Positions 45,477 to 55,188 of a DNA stretch of 63,057 nucleotides are shown here, piece after piece (within the stretch, counting starts at the first letter, position 1; the number at the start of each line of letters is the position of its first letter). The DNA is from Rhodoferax sp. (GTDB taxonomy: Bacteria > Pseudomonadota > Gammaproteobacteria > Burkholderiales > Burkholderiaceae_C). The notes under the pieces are model-generated. The model was given only the letters and a program-made list of their open reading frames with translations, was not told where the DNA came from and ran no database searches. The DNA is taken from assembly GCA_020048895.1 (NCBI GenBank), contig JAIFLV010000040.1:1-63057 (forward strand), in the 5' to 3' direction. Made by a program: the position numbers and the translations under genes.

Positions 45477-47867
45477 TCAGGGTGTATCGGGTAGCGCAAT
45501 CACCAGCAATGCTTCTATATGCGCAGCGTTGAGGGGGCCGCCCGTACCTCCAGGCCCGCCATAGCGTGCATTCGCCTGCAGGTAGCTCATGTTGAAAAAA
45601 TCCAGCAACTCGGCGCGGTAGAACCCGCTGGGCAGCACCGCCTGCACCGCAGTGGATCGTCGCAGAGGGTGTCGACCTTCGCGCGCGTCGATGTGCGGCA
45701 TCTGCACCACCCCGCGCGTTGCCTCGCGCCCATCTTGTGTGCGAACGACCAAAATCTTGACGGCGTTGGTGATGCCCGTGTTGATGGCGTAGGCGTGGTT
45801 GTCGTAGAGCAACCCAAACGCAAAGCGTCCACCTTCCGGCAGAGAAAAGACTTCGCCTGGTCGAACGTTTTTTACTGCGCCCTCCTCAACATAGATCGGT
45901 TCGCAGAAGTGGGATCGGTGTCCGCTTCGGACACTGACCACCTGCACCGCGTAGCGGTGCTGGACACCGCGGGTGACCGGGCGTGGATCAACCCATGTCA
46001 GATCAGTGGACTGGGCGGCGGCAAGGTGTCCATTGCGGTAGATGTCGTAATGCAGTGGCCCTTCGGCCGCGTCTCTGGGGGGGGCAATGGCAAGTTCCAG
46101 CGCTCCGTCGTCGCGCCGCAAGCAATGCACCACCGGTGTCAGAGGCGCAAAAACCCGTGCGTCGTGGCGGCTTAGTGGGTCCACGGCAGGCACATGCACG
46201 ATACGGGACTCACCGGCCACCAGCGCCTCAAAAAGCACTTCAATGCGGTTGGACTCTGCGTCAAGTTGCTGCCGGGTTATCGGGCCATCCACGGGATGCC
46301 CGTTGAGGGACACGCAGGACACCGGGTAGTAGCCAGTGACTTGCTCTGCCTGCACTGCGGGTGGCAATCGCAATGTGATCGACAGCGTGCGATCCAGATA
46401 TCGAAAACCCGAGAGCACGGCGACCTCGTCCTGCCCCAGTGTGTGCCGCGCCACTGCGGTCAGGAACGGCGCAATATGCAATCCCTGCGCGGTCAGTTGC
46501 AGGCCAAACACACTTTCTGTCACTGCAGACAGGTAGGCTGCAACCGACCATAGTTGGCGCCGAGAATTGACCGTGGGGCCATCGTCAAATTGCGGCTTTC
46601 CCGTCAGCCATTCCAGATTCTCCATATTTGACAGGTTCAGCGCCGCCGCCCGCACCAGGGCATTTAGTGCGTTGGACGCAATCGCCGTATTTTTGGTGGC
46701 GGCTGCCGCACGCAGCGCATACGCTGTGGCAAATGGCCAGATGGCACGGTTATGGTAGACATGCTGATGGGGTTGCTGCGGTGCAATCACAGGCGCACCG
46801 AATGGCGCATGCGGGTAGTGCGCCAGCGCCTCGATGGCGCGCTGTGGTGGCGCTACACCGGAAACGATCACCAGAGCGGTACCCAACAAATCAAACTGGT
46901 GCAGTGCTACCGGGGGAGTGTCGTCGGTCGTGAGGCTGGCATATTGCTGAACGTCGTCCAGCCAGAAAACGCGGTTGATTGCAGACCTCAGGTCCTCTGC
47001 CCAGGAACGGTAGCGCCCTGCAAGGGAAGAGTCCCCCGCTTCACGTGCCAGTTGCACTGCCAGTTGCAGGGCCTGGTAATGCGCAACATTGGTGGACAGG
47101 GACTTGCTGGCCGCCATGTGTGAGAGGTTGTTGACAATCCAGGGAGCGTAACTCTGGGCGCGCCAGTCCAGGAACGACTGTTCGCCACCATACAGTCCCG
47201 ATGCTGCATCGTAGGCCGCCAGCCGATCGGCCTCCAGCGTTCCGTGCAGGGCGGCCATCGCGCTGGCTGCAAAGGCGGATCGTTCCTTGTCAGCAAGGGC
47301 ATTGAGAACCGCCGCTGCTCCCCATGCCCAGGTCACGCGGTCGGTACTGGTCGGCCAGCTACCCCCTGAACCGGTGTCCTGCAAGATCTGCGTTGTGCCT
47401 GGAGGAAGCCCGGCAGGGGCAGTTACCCCTTCACGCCAGCCGCTGGTCTTGAACAGCAGCGAAGTGACCACCCGTTGCGGGTCCAGCCAGGCCAAAGCCA
47501 GGTTCGCTGCGTACGATACATCGCGGGTCCAGACATACGGCCACTTCTCGCCCGTCTGAAAGCACTCGCATGGGATTGGAAGGCCGCTGTTGTAGGCTTC
47601 GTCCCGAATTTCGCTCACGCTATCGAGTCGGGCATCGTCCAGTGCCATCGCGAACAGGGCGTCGAACAACAGATTGCCGGTATGCAACTGCGGACTGTCA
47701 GGCGACTCGTCTACGGTCCGCTCACCGGGTGTGTTGTCGCGCTGGGCTTGTGTGCTGCGCAGCACGAAGCGACGCAGGCCATGTGTCAGAGACGTCGACT
47801 CGACGGAAACGTGTTCAGGGCGTCCGCCGGCATCGCCTGAAAAAGGCGGGAATGTCGTCGTGCTCAT
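45477..47867 (-). CDS. Six-hairpin glycosidase-like protein (glycogen-debranching/glucosidase type)
   Basis: 796-residue protein with an (alpha/alpha)6-barrel in the middle (about 85-480): KWPYVWTRDVSYAANLALAWLD carries the usual catalytic-region Arg-Asp pair, followed by TWAWGAAAVLNALAD and HNRAIWPFATAYALRAAA. The C-terminal 250 residues look beta-rich, with a fibronectin-like stretch. No clear signal peptide is visible, so it may be cytosolic. Substrate is likely an alpha-linked glucan or oligosaccharide, but no subfamily can be fixed. It stands alone between the LytS-type kinase and a tRNA gene. Confidence 0.8.
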   Translation of the reverse strand: MSTTTFPPFSGDAGGRPEHVSVESTSLTHGLRRFVLRSTQAQRDNTPGERTVDESPDSPQLHTGNLLFDALFAMALDDARLDSVSEIRDEAYNSGLPIPCECFQTGEKWPYVWTRDVSYAANLALAWLDPQRVVTSLLFKTSGWREGVTAPAGLPPGTTQILQDTGSGGSWPTSTDRVTWAWGAAAVLNALADKERSAFAASAMAALHGTLEADRLAAYDAASGLYGGEQSFLDWRAQSYAPWIVNNLSHMAASKSLSTNVAHYQALQLAVQLAREAGDSSLAGRYRSWAEDLRSAINRVFWLDDVQQYASLTTDDTPPVALHQFDLLGTALVIVSGVAPPQRAIEALAHYPHAPFGAPVIAPQQPHQHVYHNRAIWPFATAYALRAAAATKNTAIASNALNALVRAAALNLSNMENLEWLTGKPQFDDGPTVNSRRQLWSVAAYLSAVTESVFGLQLTAQGLHIAPFLTAVARHTLGQDEVAVLSGFRYLDRTLSITLRLPPAVQAEQVTGYYPVSCVSLNGHPVDGPITRQQLDAESNRIEVLFEALVAGESRIVHVPAVDPLSRHDARVFAPLTPVVHCLRRDDGALELAIAPPRDAAEGPLHYDIYRNGHLAAAQSTDLTWVDPRPVTRGVQHRYAVQVVSVRSGHRSHFCEPIYVEEGAVKNVRPGEVFSLPEGGRFAFGLLYDNHAYAINTGITNAVKILVVRTQDGREATRGVVQMPHIDAREGRHPLRRSTAVQAVLPSGFYRAELLDFFNMSYLQANARYGGPGGTGGPLNAAHIEALLVIALPDTP

Positions 47868-47980
47868 GGCGTCCGATTTCCTGCGGAGACTGGCTCGTAT
47901 CGCCGCCTATGAACAGCGCCACAGATGCCTGAAACTTCTTGTACCAACCTGCTGAAAATTGATAAACTCGTCAACACTTT

Positions 47981-48056
47981 GGGGGGGTAGCTCAGCTGGG
48001 AGAGCGCTGCGTTCGCAATGCAGAGGTCGGGAGTTCGATCCTCCTCCTCTCCACCA
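47981..48056 (+). tRNA. tRNA-Ala (anticodon CGC)
   Basis: 76-nt cloverleaf with encoded CCA. Acceptor stem GGGGGGG pairs with CCTCTCC (two G-U pairs). The D arm is GCTCAGCTGGGAGAGC. The anticodon stem CTGCG/TGCAG holds the loop TTCGCAA, giving anticodon CGC (codon GCG). The T arm is GGGAG-TTCGATC-CTCCT. The discriminator is A. Confidence 0.97.
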
Positions 48057-48420
48057 AGTTTTCTAAGTCTTTGATTCATTAGGTTTCCAGGTTTTTGTTC
48101 GTTGAATTCCCCGAAGTAGGCCGTTGTGTGCGCCAGACTTCTAGGGCGTGTACGGGCTTCGCCTGACATCCTATCTTGCACCCCAAACGACAGATCGACT
48201 CGTACTGTTGGCCTGGATGCCATTGCCCACATTTACTATGCTTTTGATAGCTGCTCGCGCACGTCCAGCGGGCGTAAATGGCCAATTTCATGCATAACCA
48301 AGTTGTCACTCCTGCCTCGTCGTCACCCGACACGTCTATGCAAGCCTTCTTTCACACTTGCATAGAATATTAAAGATTGTTTGAATGTGATTCAGCTTTA
48401 CTAAAGATTTCTTTCACACC
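48057..48420. other. Intergenic gap between tRNA-Ala and fic gene
   Basis: No gene seen. It holds one copy of the dispersed repeat (48235-48289), and an AT-rich stretch just before the fic ATG that may contain its promoter. Antisense open frames across the tRNA are artefacts. Confidence 0.55.
48235..48289 (+). repeat. Dispersed ~55-bp intergenic repeat, copy 5
   Basis: Starts ACTATGCTTTTGATAGCTGC, then TCGCGCACGTCCAGC, GGGCGTAAATGGCC and ends AATTTC. Best preserved copy; others align to it end to end. Confidence 0.7.
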
Positions 48421-49566
48421 ATGCGCAGCACCGGAACCTACGCTATCTCCACTACCTTGGGTGAATCGGTCCAGGCTTTTGTGCCGCATGCGTTGCCCCC
48501 GGCCAAGCCTGCGCTGGCACCCGAATGCTTTGTGGAGGCCAACCGGGTGGCAGAGCTCGCGCTGGCACGGCTGTCCGGTGTCGCGGGGTTGGTGCCTTCG
48601 GTGGATTGGCTGCTCTACAGCGCCATTCGCAAAGAGGCGCTGCTGACCTCGCAGATTGAAGGCACCCAAGCCACGCTGGCAGACTTGTTTGACGAAGAAG
48701 CCGGCTTTGCCGTAAGCAACACCGACGATGTGGAAGAAGTCACCAACTACCTGCGCGCCTTTCGCCTGGTACAGGCCCAGCTGCGTGACCCATCAGGTCT
48801 GCCGTTAAGCGTGCGCCTGCTGTGTGAAGCGCACCGTTTGCTGCTGGACGGCGCACGTGGCAATGGCAAGCAGCCCGGCGAGTTGCGGCGCTCACAAAAC
48901 TGGATTGGCGGAACGCGCCCTGGCAAAGCGGTGTTTGTGCCGCCCCCGCCGGAGCGGGCGCCCGCCTTGCTCGCAGACCTGGAGCGATATATCCATGATG
49001 CAGCACAGCCCTTGCCACCGCTGGTGAAGACTGCGCTGATTCACCTGCAGTTTGAGACAATTCACCCCTTCCTGGATGGCAATGGCTGCATTGGCCGCTT
49101 GCTGATTTCGGCCTTGCTGGAGCACTGGGGCCTGCTGCCCGAGCCGCTGATGTACCTGAGCGGCTACCTGAAGCAACACCAGGCCGAGTATTACCGCCGC
49201 CTCTCCAACGTGCGCACCGAGGGCGATTGGGAGGGCTGGGTGGCCTTTTTCCTGGAAGGCGTCACCGTGGCTGCGCAAAATGCAGAGCGCAGCATTGTGG
49301 CCATTGCCACCTTGTTGACGGCAGACCGCCGCAAACTGCTGGCATCACCCAAAGCCGGGCCAGCCAGCTACCGCCTGTTCGAACTGCTGCCCATGATGCC
49401 GCGCTTCAAGATCGACCAGGTTCGCCAGAAGTTGGGCACCACCTTCCCAACGGCAAATGCAGCAGTGAAGGTGTTGGTGGACCTGGGCATCGTGGTCGAG
49501 CTGACCGGGCAAAAGAAAAATCGCAGCTACAGTTATGCCGCATACATTGCGCTGCTGGCAGACTAG
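48421..49566 (+). CDS. Fic-family protein with a substituted catalytic motif
   Basis: Probable AMP-transferring (AMPylating) enzyme of 381 residues. The Fic motif is HPFLDGNGCIGR (His215 to Arg226): the catalytic His is kept, but the first Arg of the usual DGNGRxGR is Cys223 (codon TGC, one C-to-T change from CGC). The class II inhibitory helix TSQIEG (Thr76, Glu80, Gly81) is present before the Fic core. The C-terminal 90 residues look like a winged helix, as in many stand-alone Fic proteins that pair with DNA or antitoxin partners. It starts with a strong ATG at 48421. No antitoxin gene lies next to it. Activity may be reduced or altered by the Cys. Confidence 0.9.
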   Translation: MRSTGTYAISTTLGESVQAFVPHALPPAKPALAPECFVEANRVAELALARLSGVAGLVPSVDWLLYSAIRKEALLTSQIEGTQATLADLFDEEAGFAVSNTDDVEEVTNYLRAFRLVQAQLRDPSGLPLSVRLLCEAHRLLLDGARGNGKQPGELRRSQNWIGGTRPGKAVFVPPPPERAPALLADLERYIHDAAQPLPPLVKTALIHLQFETIHPFLDGNGCIGRLLISALLEHWGLLPEPLMYLSGYLKQHQAEYYRRLSNVRTEGDWEGWVAFFLEGVTVAAQNAERSIVAIATLLTADRRKLLASPKAGPASYRLFELLPMMPRFKIDQVRQKLGTTFPTANAAVKVLVDLGIVVELTGQKKNRSYSYAAYIALLAD

Positions 49567-49726
49567 CCGGCGAGGGCAAAGACCAACTCCAACCACAAAC
49601 TCAACCCGTTCAGCCTGGCGCAAGCCCTGCTGCGCGACCCGCCGGTGATGCTGACACCCACATGACCACATCGCAACTTCGGCAATGGGCAGGGCGTGAA
49701 ACTCGCTTTGCCATGACAATCTGTCA

Positions 49727-50767
49727 ATGACACGTAAGACCCAAGCCAAACTTTCCATGCTTGATCTCGTTTCTGTGCGCGAGGGTGGAACCGTGGCAGA
49801 AGCTCTGGCGCTTGCCTTGCGAACCGCACAGCATGCAGAACGCCTGGGCTTTACCCGCTACTGGCTCGCGGAACACCACAACATGCCCAGCATCGCCAGT
49901 TCAGCAACCGCCGTTTTAGTGGGGTATGTTGCTGCGGGAACCACGAGCATCCGGATCGGGTCGGGTGGTGTCATGCTGCCCAACCACGCGCCACTGGTCG
50001 TTGCCGAAGCGTTCGGTACGCTGGCAGAGTTGTATCCCCATCGCATCGACCTGGGCCTGGGACGTGCACCAGGTACCGACGCGCTCACCATGCGCGCACT
50101 GCGGCGCAATCGGGTGGAGACAGAACAGGATTTTCCCCGCGAGGTCTCGGAATTGCAGGAACTGCTCGGCGACATTCGCCCCGGTCAGCGCCTGGTGGCC
50201 AATCCGGGGGCAGGAACCCATGTTCCGATATGGTTGCTGGGGTCCAGCTTGTTCTCTGCGCAACTGGCCGCCGAGCGTGGGCTACCTTACGCTTTTGCCT
50301 CCCACTTCGCGCCCAAGTTGATGATGCAAGCGCTGGATTTGTACCGCATCAATTTTCGACCCTCCAAAGACCTGGCAAAGCCCTACGTGGCTATTGGTGT
50401 GCCTCTGGTTGCCGCGCCCACGGATGAAGAGGCCCAGTTCCTGGCCAGCAGCATTTACCGGCGCGTGCTGGGTATCCTCACGGGCGACAGAAAAAAACTT
50501 CAGCCTCCGGCACGGGACTTTGTGCGCGATCTTGGCGAAACCGAGCGCAATGCCATTGCGGAGTTTCTCGGCATGGCGGTGATTGGTGGTCCGCAGACGG
50601 TGGCGCAATCGTTTGCCAAATTGCAGGAAATGACACAGGCAGACGAGTTCATGCTGGTCTGCGACGTATTTGATCCGGATGATCGTCTCAGCGCGCTCGA
50701 GATTGCGCATCAATGCTGGCAAGGCTTGGGCACGACCACCGATGCATCGCCAGCGATTCTGTCTTAG
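49727..50767 (+). CDS. LLM-class flavin-dependent monooxygenase (luciferase-like)
   Basis: 346-residue bacterial-luciferase-like enzyme using reduced FMN or F420-type flavin and oxygen. Typical blocks: [75 protein letters not shown] and [20 protein letters not shown]. This subgroup (MsnO8-like) is common; substrate unknown. It ends 12 bp before the YccF gene. Confidence 0.92.
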   Translation: MTRKTQAKLSMLDLVSVREGGTVAEALALALRTAQHAERLGFTRYWLAEHHNMPSIASSATAVLVGYVAAGTTSIRIGSGGVMLPNHAPLVVAEAFGTLAELYPHRIDLGLGRAPGTDALTMRALRRNRVETEQDFPREVSELQELLGDIRPGQRLVANPGAGTHVPIWLLGSSLFSAQLAAERGLPYAFASHFAPKLMMQALDLYRINFRPSKDLAKPYVAIGVPLVAAPTDEEAQFLASSIYRRVLGILTGDRKKLQPPARDFVRDLGETERNAIAEFLGMAVIGGPQTVAQSFAKLQEMTQADEFMLVCDVFDPDDRLSALEIAHQCWQGLGTTTDASPAILS

Positions 50768-50779
50768 CGGAGAATGAAC

Positions 50780-51175
50780 ATGCGGTTGATCGGCAACATA
50801 CTCTGGTTTGTCTTTGGAGGGTTTTACATGGGGCTCGGTTGGTGGCTGGCTGGGTTACTCTGTGCCATCACCATCGTTGGCCTGCCATGGGCCAAAGCCT
50901 GTTTTGTCATCGGGCAGTTTGCATTCCTGCCCTTTGGCAAGGAGGCCATCAGTCGTGACACCCTCACCGGCGTCCAGGATGTTGGCACCGGACCGCTAGG
51001 AACGATTGGCAACGTTTTGTGGTTCATCTTTGCAGGCGTATGGCTTGCGATCGGTCACATTGCTACTGCGCTGGCATGCTTTGTCACGATCATTGGCATC
51101 CCCTTCGGGATTCAACATCTCAAGCTTGCGTTGCTGACGTTGGCCCCCGTTGGCAAGACGGTTGTGGCGCGATGA
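50780..51175 (+). CDS. YccF-family inner-membrane protein
   Basis: 131-residue protein made of two similar halves, each with GNILWF...GG/AG and two membrane helices (MRLIGNILWFVFGGFYMGLG and IGNVLWFIFAGVWLAIGH). The second ATG (50780) is chosen because a GGAG site stands 7 nt before it and YccF proteins begin there; the ATG at 50774 is also possible. Function unknown; the internal duplication is typical of the family. Probably co-transcribed with the monooxygenase gene. Confidence 0.88.
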   Translation: MRLIGNILWFVFGGFYMGLGWWLAGLLCAITIVGLPWAKACFVIGQFAFLPFGKEAISRDTLTGVQDVGTGPLGTIGNVLWFIFAGVWLAIGHIATALACFVTIIGIPFGIQHLKLALLTLAPVGKTVVAR

Positions 51176-51204
51176 ATTTGCCGTGAAAACAGTCGGGTTC
51201 TATG

Positions 51205-52560
51205 TCAGGCCACCACTTCCGAAATGACGAAATACATATCCACCTGGCCTTTGCCTTTGGCACTGACTTTGCCACGGTAAGAGCATTCAAACTGGCTGCG
51301 CACCAGGTCGTAGGTATACGCCGAAATGTTTACCCGACCCACTTCGCCCGAACTCTCCATGCGCGATGCAATGTTGACGGTATCGCCCCAGATATCAAAC
51401 GCGAACTTCTTGGTGCCAACCACCCCGGCCACCACCGGACCGGTATGCACGCCTACCCGCAACGACCACTTGAAAGCAGAAGTCTGGTTGCGCTGTGCCA
51501 AATAGTCGAGCATGCGCAGCCCCGCCTTGACGCAACGCTGCGCATGGTCCGGACAAGCGGTGGGAACCCCGGCGGCGGCCATGTAGGCATCACCAATGGT
51601 CTTGATCTTTTCCACCCCGCATTGGTCGGTGATCTGGTCAAAGTGCGCAAATATGTCGTTAAGCTCGGCCACCATACGATCGGGCGGCATGGTGGAAGCG
51701 GCTTGGGTGAAGTCACTAAAGTCAGTGAAGAGGATCGTCACTGCTTCATGGCGCACCGGTCGGGCTGTGCCTGTATCCGCGAGTTCCTGCGCTATTTCCC
51801 GGGGTAGCATGTTGTGCAAAAGGTCCCGGGTGCGGGTTTGCTCGGCCTCGAGTTCCTGAGTGCGCAGGGCCACTTTGCCCTCCAATGCCATTTCGGATTG
51901 GCGCAACCCTTCAATCAGCGCATCCTGTGAGTCCAATACCTCTTGTGACTTTTTCTGATTGTCAGCTGCCAGGCGCACCACCACGGGAAACAGCGCAGCG
52001 CCACACACCAGCGACGCCAGGCCCACCATCAGGGCTACCACCATGGCATCCGAAAAAATCTGATCCCGCTGCCAGGGTGGAACAACGCGAACCCCCTCAA
52101 AGTAGCCGGTAATCCCTGCGGAAGGGTCTCCCTCGGTGACATGCAGTGGCACAAAAACGCGCATGACCCATATGTCGCCTTTCAGCGTAAAACTGTCGTA
52201 AGTGGCGCGCGTGTAGCGAGGGCTGCCATGCTTGGGCAACACTGCCTCGATCGAGGCACCTTCGGGTGTCATGGACTCTGCCAGTTTACTCCCGCTGCTG
52301 GTGTAGATCTCGGCAATGTCAAACAGGCCGCCCGTCAGCGCCTTGGACGCATCACTGGCCCGTTGACTCGCATCGCTGTCGTCCAGGCGCGTGGCATGGT
52401 AATGGTCTATGACGCGGTGCGACTCTTCCATTGCCAGCGCAATGATGCTGTTTTCCGATTTTTCCCGCGCTACGTACCACGCAGCGGGGCTGGCGACCAG
52501 GGCCAGCAAAACGCTGACGGCTGCAATACGCAGGGCTGCGAGCTTTTGAAAAGTGTTCAT
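51205..52560 (-). CDS. Membrane-bound class III adenylate cyclase
   Basis: 451-residue cyclase. TM1 (about 7-27) and TM2 (about 165-190) flank a periplasmic sensor domain of about 140 residues; a coiled coil (ALEGKVALRTQELEAEQ) leads to the catalytic domain (about 245-440). Catalytic features: TILFTDFSDFT (first metal Asp), KIKTIGDAYM (Lys for base recognition and second metal Asp), FDIWGDTVNIASRME (Asp for adenine, Asn/Arg transition-state residues). The Lys/Asp pair predicts ATP as substrate. The start is the ATG at 52560, where the hydrophobic segment begins. Together with the cyclase at the left edge it suggests active cAMP signalling. Confidence 0.92.
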   Translation of the reverse strand: MNTFQKLAALRIAAVSVLLALVASPAAWYVAREKSENSIIALAMEESHRVIDHYHATRLDDSDASQRASDASKALTGGLFDIAEIYTSSGSKLAESMTPEGASIEAVLPKHGSPRYTRATYDSFTLKGDIWVMRVFVPLHVTEGDPSAGITGYFEGVRVVPPWQRDQIFSDAMVVALMVGLASLVCGAALFPVVVRLAADNQKKSQEVLDSQDALIEGLRQSEMALEGKVALRTQELEAEQTRTRDLLHNMLPREIAQELADTGTARPVRHEAVTILFTDFSDFTQAASTMPPDRMVAELNDIFAHFDQITDQCGVEKIKTIGDAYMAAAGVPTACPDHAQRCVKAGLRMLDYLAQRNQTSAFKWSLRVGVHTGPVVAGVVGTKKFAFDIWGDTVNIASRMESSGEVGRVNISAYTYDLVRSQFECSYRGKVSAKGKGQVDMYFVISEVVA

Positions 52561-52717
52561 GAGAAGGTGACCATAGTAGCGCAATAACCAGACTTCCGAT
52601 CTACTGCGGTCGCCTGCACGCCGCACAAGCTCAGAGCACATCGTCGTGCATGGCGGTCACAAATTTGAAACATCTGCCCCCGATGATTGAACCTCTAACC
52701 AACTCGGGAGTATTTGA

Positions 52718-54721
52718 ATGGAAAGTGTTACCAAAGTGAACGTATCGGGCATGCAGCGTCGTGATTTCTTGGGTTACCTGGGTGCAGCACCGCTGGCACT
52801 CTCTGGTACGTCGTTGTTGGGTCTGACAGCCTGTGGCGGCAGTTCAAGCACCGCCTATCCGACCAAAATCACGTTCATTGCCTCATCGAGTCCGGCCACA
52901 GATGCCGACAAAGCCAAGGTTTTCACCGACGCCAAGATCAATGTCACCTACTCGGACAACACGGCGGAGACTTCTGCCTTGTCTTACAAGGAGATCTACC
53001 GCAGCGGCGTCGTGGCCAAGACACCGGCCGGCAACGATGTCCTGATCGGCGGCTACTACAAACCCGATGGCGTCACCCCCATCATGGACACCACGGGTGC
53101 GACCAGCGCGCAGTTCTACTCGGATTGTTTTGACGGCCAATCGCTACTGAAACTATCGGCCCCCACCGTGAGCGGCATCACCGGCAACGCAGTTTTCCTG
53201 GTCACCCAGTTCGAGTACAAATCCATCAACAGTGCAGGTACCAGCATGTATGGCAGGCTGCCATCCCCGATCGCGGTTACGACTCTGGAGCAGAACAAGA
53301 CTACGGGTGAGTTGACGCTGAAGTACTACTACAACATCCCGACTGCTTCCATCAATGGCCTGTGGATTGCTTGCGGTAGCAGCCTTTCGCCATGGAACAC
53401 CCACCTGTCCAGCGAAGAGTACGAGCCCGACGCCTGGTTCGTCAAGACAATTCGGGATGCCGGCACGACCTCAATCGCCTCCCTGACCGGATGGTCCGCT
53501 TCCCAACTCGCCACCCTGAACGGCAATCTGGACTACTTCCAGTCCTTTAGCACCAACACCTTTGGCAGCGCTGCCACGGCCAATCCGTACCACTATGGCC
53601 ATGTTCCTGAAGTGACGGTCAACGCCGACGGAACCGGCAGCATCAAGAAGCATTATTGTCTGGGTCGAATTTCGCGCGAACTGGTGCAAGTCATGCCCGA
53701 CCAGAAAACCGTTCTGATGGGCGACGACTATGTGGGCGGCGCGTTCTACATGTTCATCGCCAACACCGCTGGCGACCTCTCGGCAGGGACCCTGTACGCA
53801 GCCAAGCTGACGCAGACCGATACCACCAAGCCCGCGACCAACGGCGGCAACTTCACGTTCCAGTGGATCAAACTCGGTAGCGCTTCCAGCGCGGAAATCA
53901 AGACTGCTGCGGACACCCTGAAGGTGAACCAGATCATTGACGTGGTGTTCACAGCCACCTCAGGTTATACCGAGTTGACCCTGGACGGCGGCGGCAAGCA
54001 GTACGTCAAGGTGCTTCCCGGCAAGGAAAAAGAAGCTGCTTTCCTGGAAACCCATCGCTATTCGACGGTGATGGGTGCCACCATGGAAACCACAAAGCTT
54101 GAAGGCGTCACGGTCAATACCAAAGACAAAATTGCCTACTACGCCATGTCGCGACTGGACGCTCCGTTTGGGGACAGCGCCGGTGCCATCCAGCACACGG
54201 CACTGCGTCCCGGCGCTGTCTACGCTTGTCCATTGAAGTCGGGCCAGACCGACACCAGCGGTGCCGCCATCGGCAGCGAATGGGTGCCAACCAGCATGTC
54301 CGTGCCGGATGGCCTGTTAGGGCAGGTGCTCTCGCCCACCGACGCCGATGGCAATGCTGCAGTGAAAGACAAGATCGCGCAACCAGACAACGTCAAGTAC
54401 TCGGAGAGCATGCGTACCCTGTTCATTGGTGAAGATGGCACAGGGCACCTGAACAACTATGTCTGGGCCTACAACATTGACACCAAAGTGCTGTCCAGAG
54501 TGCTTTCCGTCCCCGCTGGTGGCGAATGCACGGGCTTGCAGGCGGTGGACAACCTGAACGGCTTTGCCTATGTGATGTCGGCCATGCAGCACTTGGGCGA
54601 CTGGTCGTGGAACGCGACCCAATCCGCTACAGGTGGCCTGAAGGAAAAGGTTGCTGCCAATTGGGGCGGGGTGATGAAGCAGTCGGCCAATGGCTACATT
54701 GCGCTGCCAGTGCTGAAATAG
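52718..54721 (+). CDS. PhoX-family (DUF839) protein, Tat-exported putative lipoprotein
   Basis: 667-residue beta-propeller-type phosphatase-like protein. A twin-arginine signal (QRRDFLGYLG, Arg14-Arg15) precedes a lipobox LTAC with Cys39, so folded export and lipid anchoring are both likely; the Met at residue 12 is an alternative start. The mature part carries the DUF839 blocks FEYKSINSAGTSMYGRLPSP, GGSSLSPWNTHLSSEEYEPDA, NPYHYGHVPEV and LVQVMPDQKTVLMGDDYVGGAFYMF, with NTHLSSEEYE matching the PhoX metal/substrate region. PhoX enzymes release phosphate from esters. A terminator follows directly. Confidence 0.88.
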   Translation: MESVTKVNVSGMQRRDFLGYLGAAPLALSGTSLLGLTACGGSSSTAYPTKITFIASSSPATDADKAKVFTDAKINVTYSDNTAETSALSYKEIYRSGVVAKTPAGNDVLIGGYYKPDGVTPIMDTTGATSAQFYSDCFDGQSLLKLSAPTVSGITGNAVFLVTQFEYKSINSAGTSMYGRLPSPIAVTTLEQNKTTGELTLKYYYNIPTASINGLWIACGSSLSPWNTHLSSEEYEPDAWFVKTIRDAGTTSIASLTGWSASQLATLNGNLDYFQSFSTNTFGSAATANPYHYGHVPEVTVNADGTGSIKKHYCLGRISRELVQVMPDQKTVLMGDDYVGGAFYMFIANTAGDLSAGTLYAAKLTQTDTTKPATNGGNFTFQWIKLGSASSAEIKTAADTLKVNQIIDVVFTATSGYTELTLDGGGKQYVKVLPGKEKEAAFLETHRYSTVMGATMETTKLEGVTVNTKDKIAYYAMSRLDAPFGDSAGAIQHTALRPGAVYACPLKSGQTDTSGAAIGSEWVPTSMSVPDGLLGQVLSPTDADGNAAVKDKIAQPDNVKYSESMRTLFIGEDGTGHLNNYVWAYNIDTKVLSRVLSVPAGGECTGLQAVDNLNGFAYVMSAMQHLGDWSWNATQSATGGLKEKVAANWGGVMKQSANGYIALPVLK

Positions 54722-54740
54722 TCGAGTTTCAACTCGCTTC

Positions 54741-54769
54741 AAAAGGCCCCGCTTGACGGGGCCTTTTTT
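54741..54769 (+). terminator. Rho-independent terminator after the PhoX-family gene
   Basis: AAAAGGCCCCG-CTTGA-CGGGGCCTTTTTT: 10-bp stem, short loop and a run of T. It begins 20 bp after the stop codon and is the clearest terminator in the window. Confidence 0.95.
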
Positions 54770-55188
54770 GTGCGCCATCAAGACAGCAGGCCATCGTCTG
54801 AAAGCTCCGCAGCGAGTTGGTGACTGGGTATGAACTCAAGAGGAATTGAAGTGCGGGCAGATGTCATCAAAGATACTTTGAACCTACGTCTTCGCGTCAC
54901 ACATGGCTTCCAGAATTGCACCAAGCCTCACCAACTGGAGCATGTGCAAGTGACAAATTCCGATTCCACAGAATGTGTTGAAGCGAAACGCTTCGAGAGT
55001 TCACACCACCACGCCTGGAACTTTCAGGCACAGGTGCTTCGCGTGCTGATGTGTACGGCACGCCTGCTGGCGAACAGTCCTGGCGGCCTGCGTTTCAAAG
55101 CGGGTACGAGGCCTTGGCTGATTCCCCTGACCAGCGACCGCCGGTCCTATTGATTGATCAGCATCGCAATTGCCAAGAGGAGTACACG
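54770..55188. other. Intergenic gap before the OlsB-like operon
   Basis: No credible gene. One open frame (54830-55153) gives a product without clear start or domain. The region must hold the promoter of the acyltransferase operon; no consensus promoter or Pho box was convincing here. Confidence 0.5.

Noticed and set aside
47864..48232. Open frame reading EEDRTPDLCIANAALSQLSY across the tRNA
   Set aside because: This is the well-known spurious peptide read antisense to tRNA-Ala, not a gene.
54830..55153. 107-codon open frame before the OlsB-like gene
   Set aside because: No domain, ends in a Arg/Ser-rich tail, overlaps the operon leader; protein character is poor.
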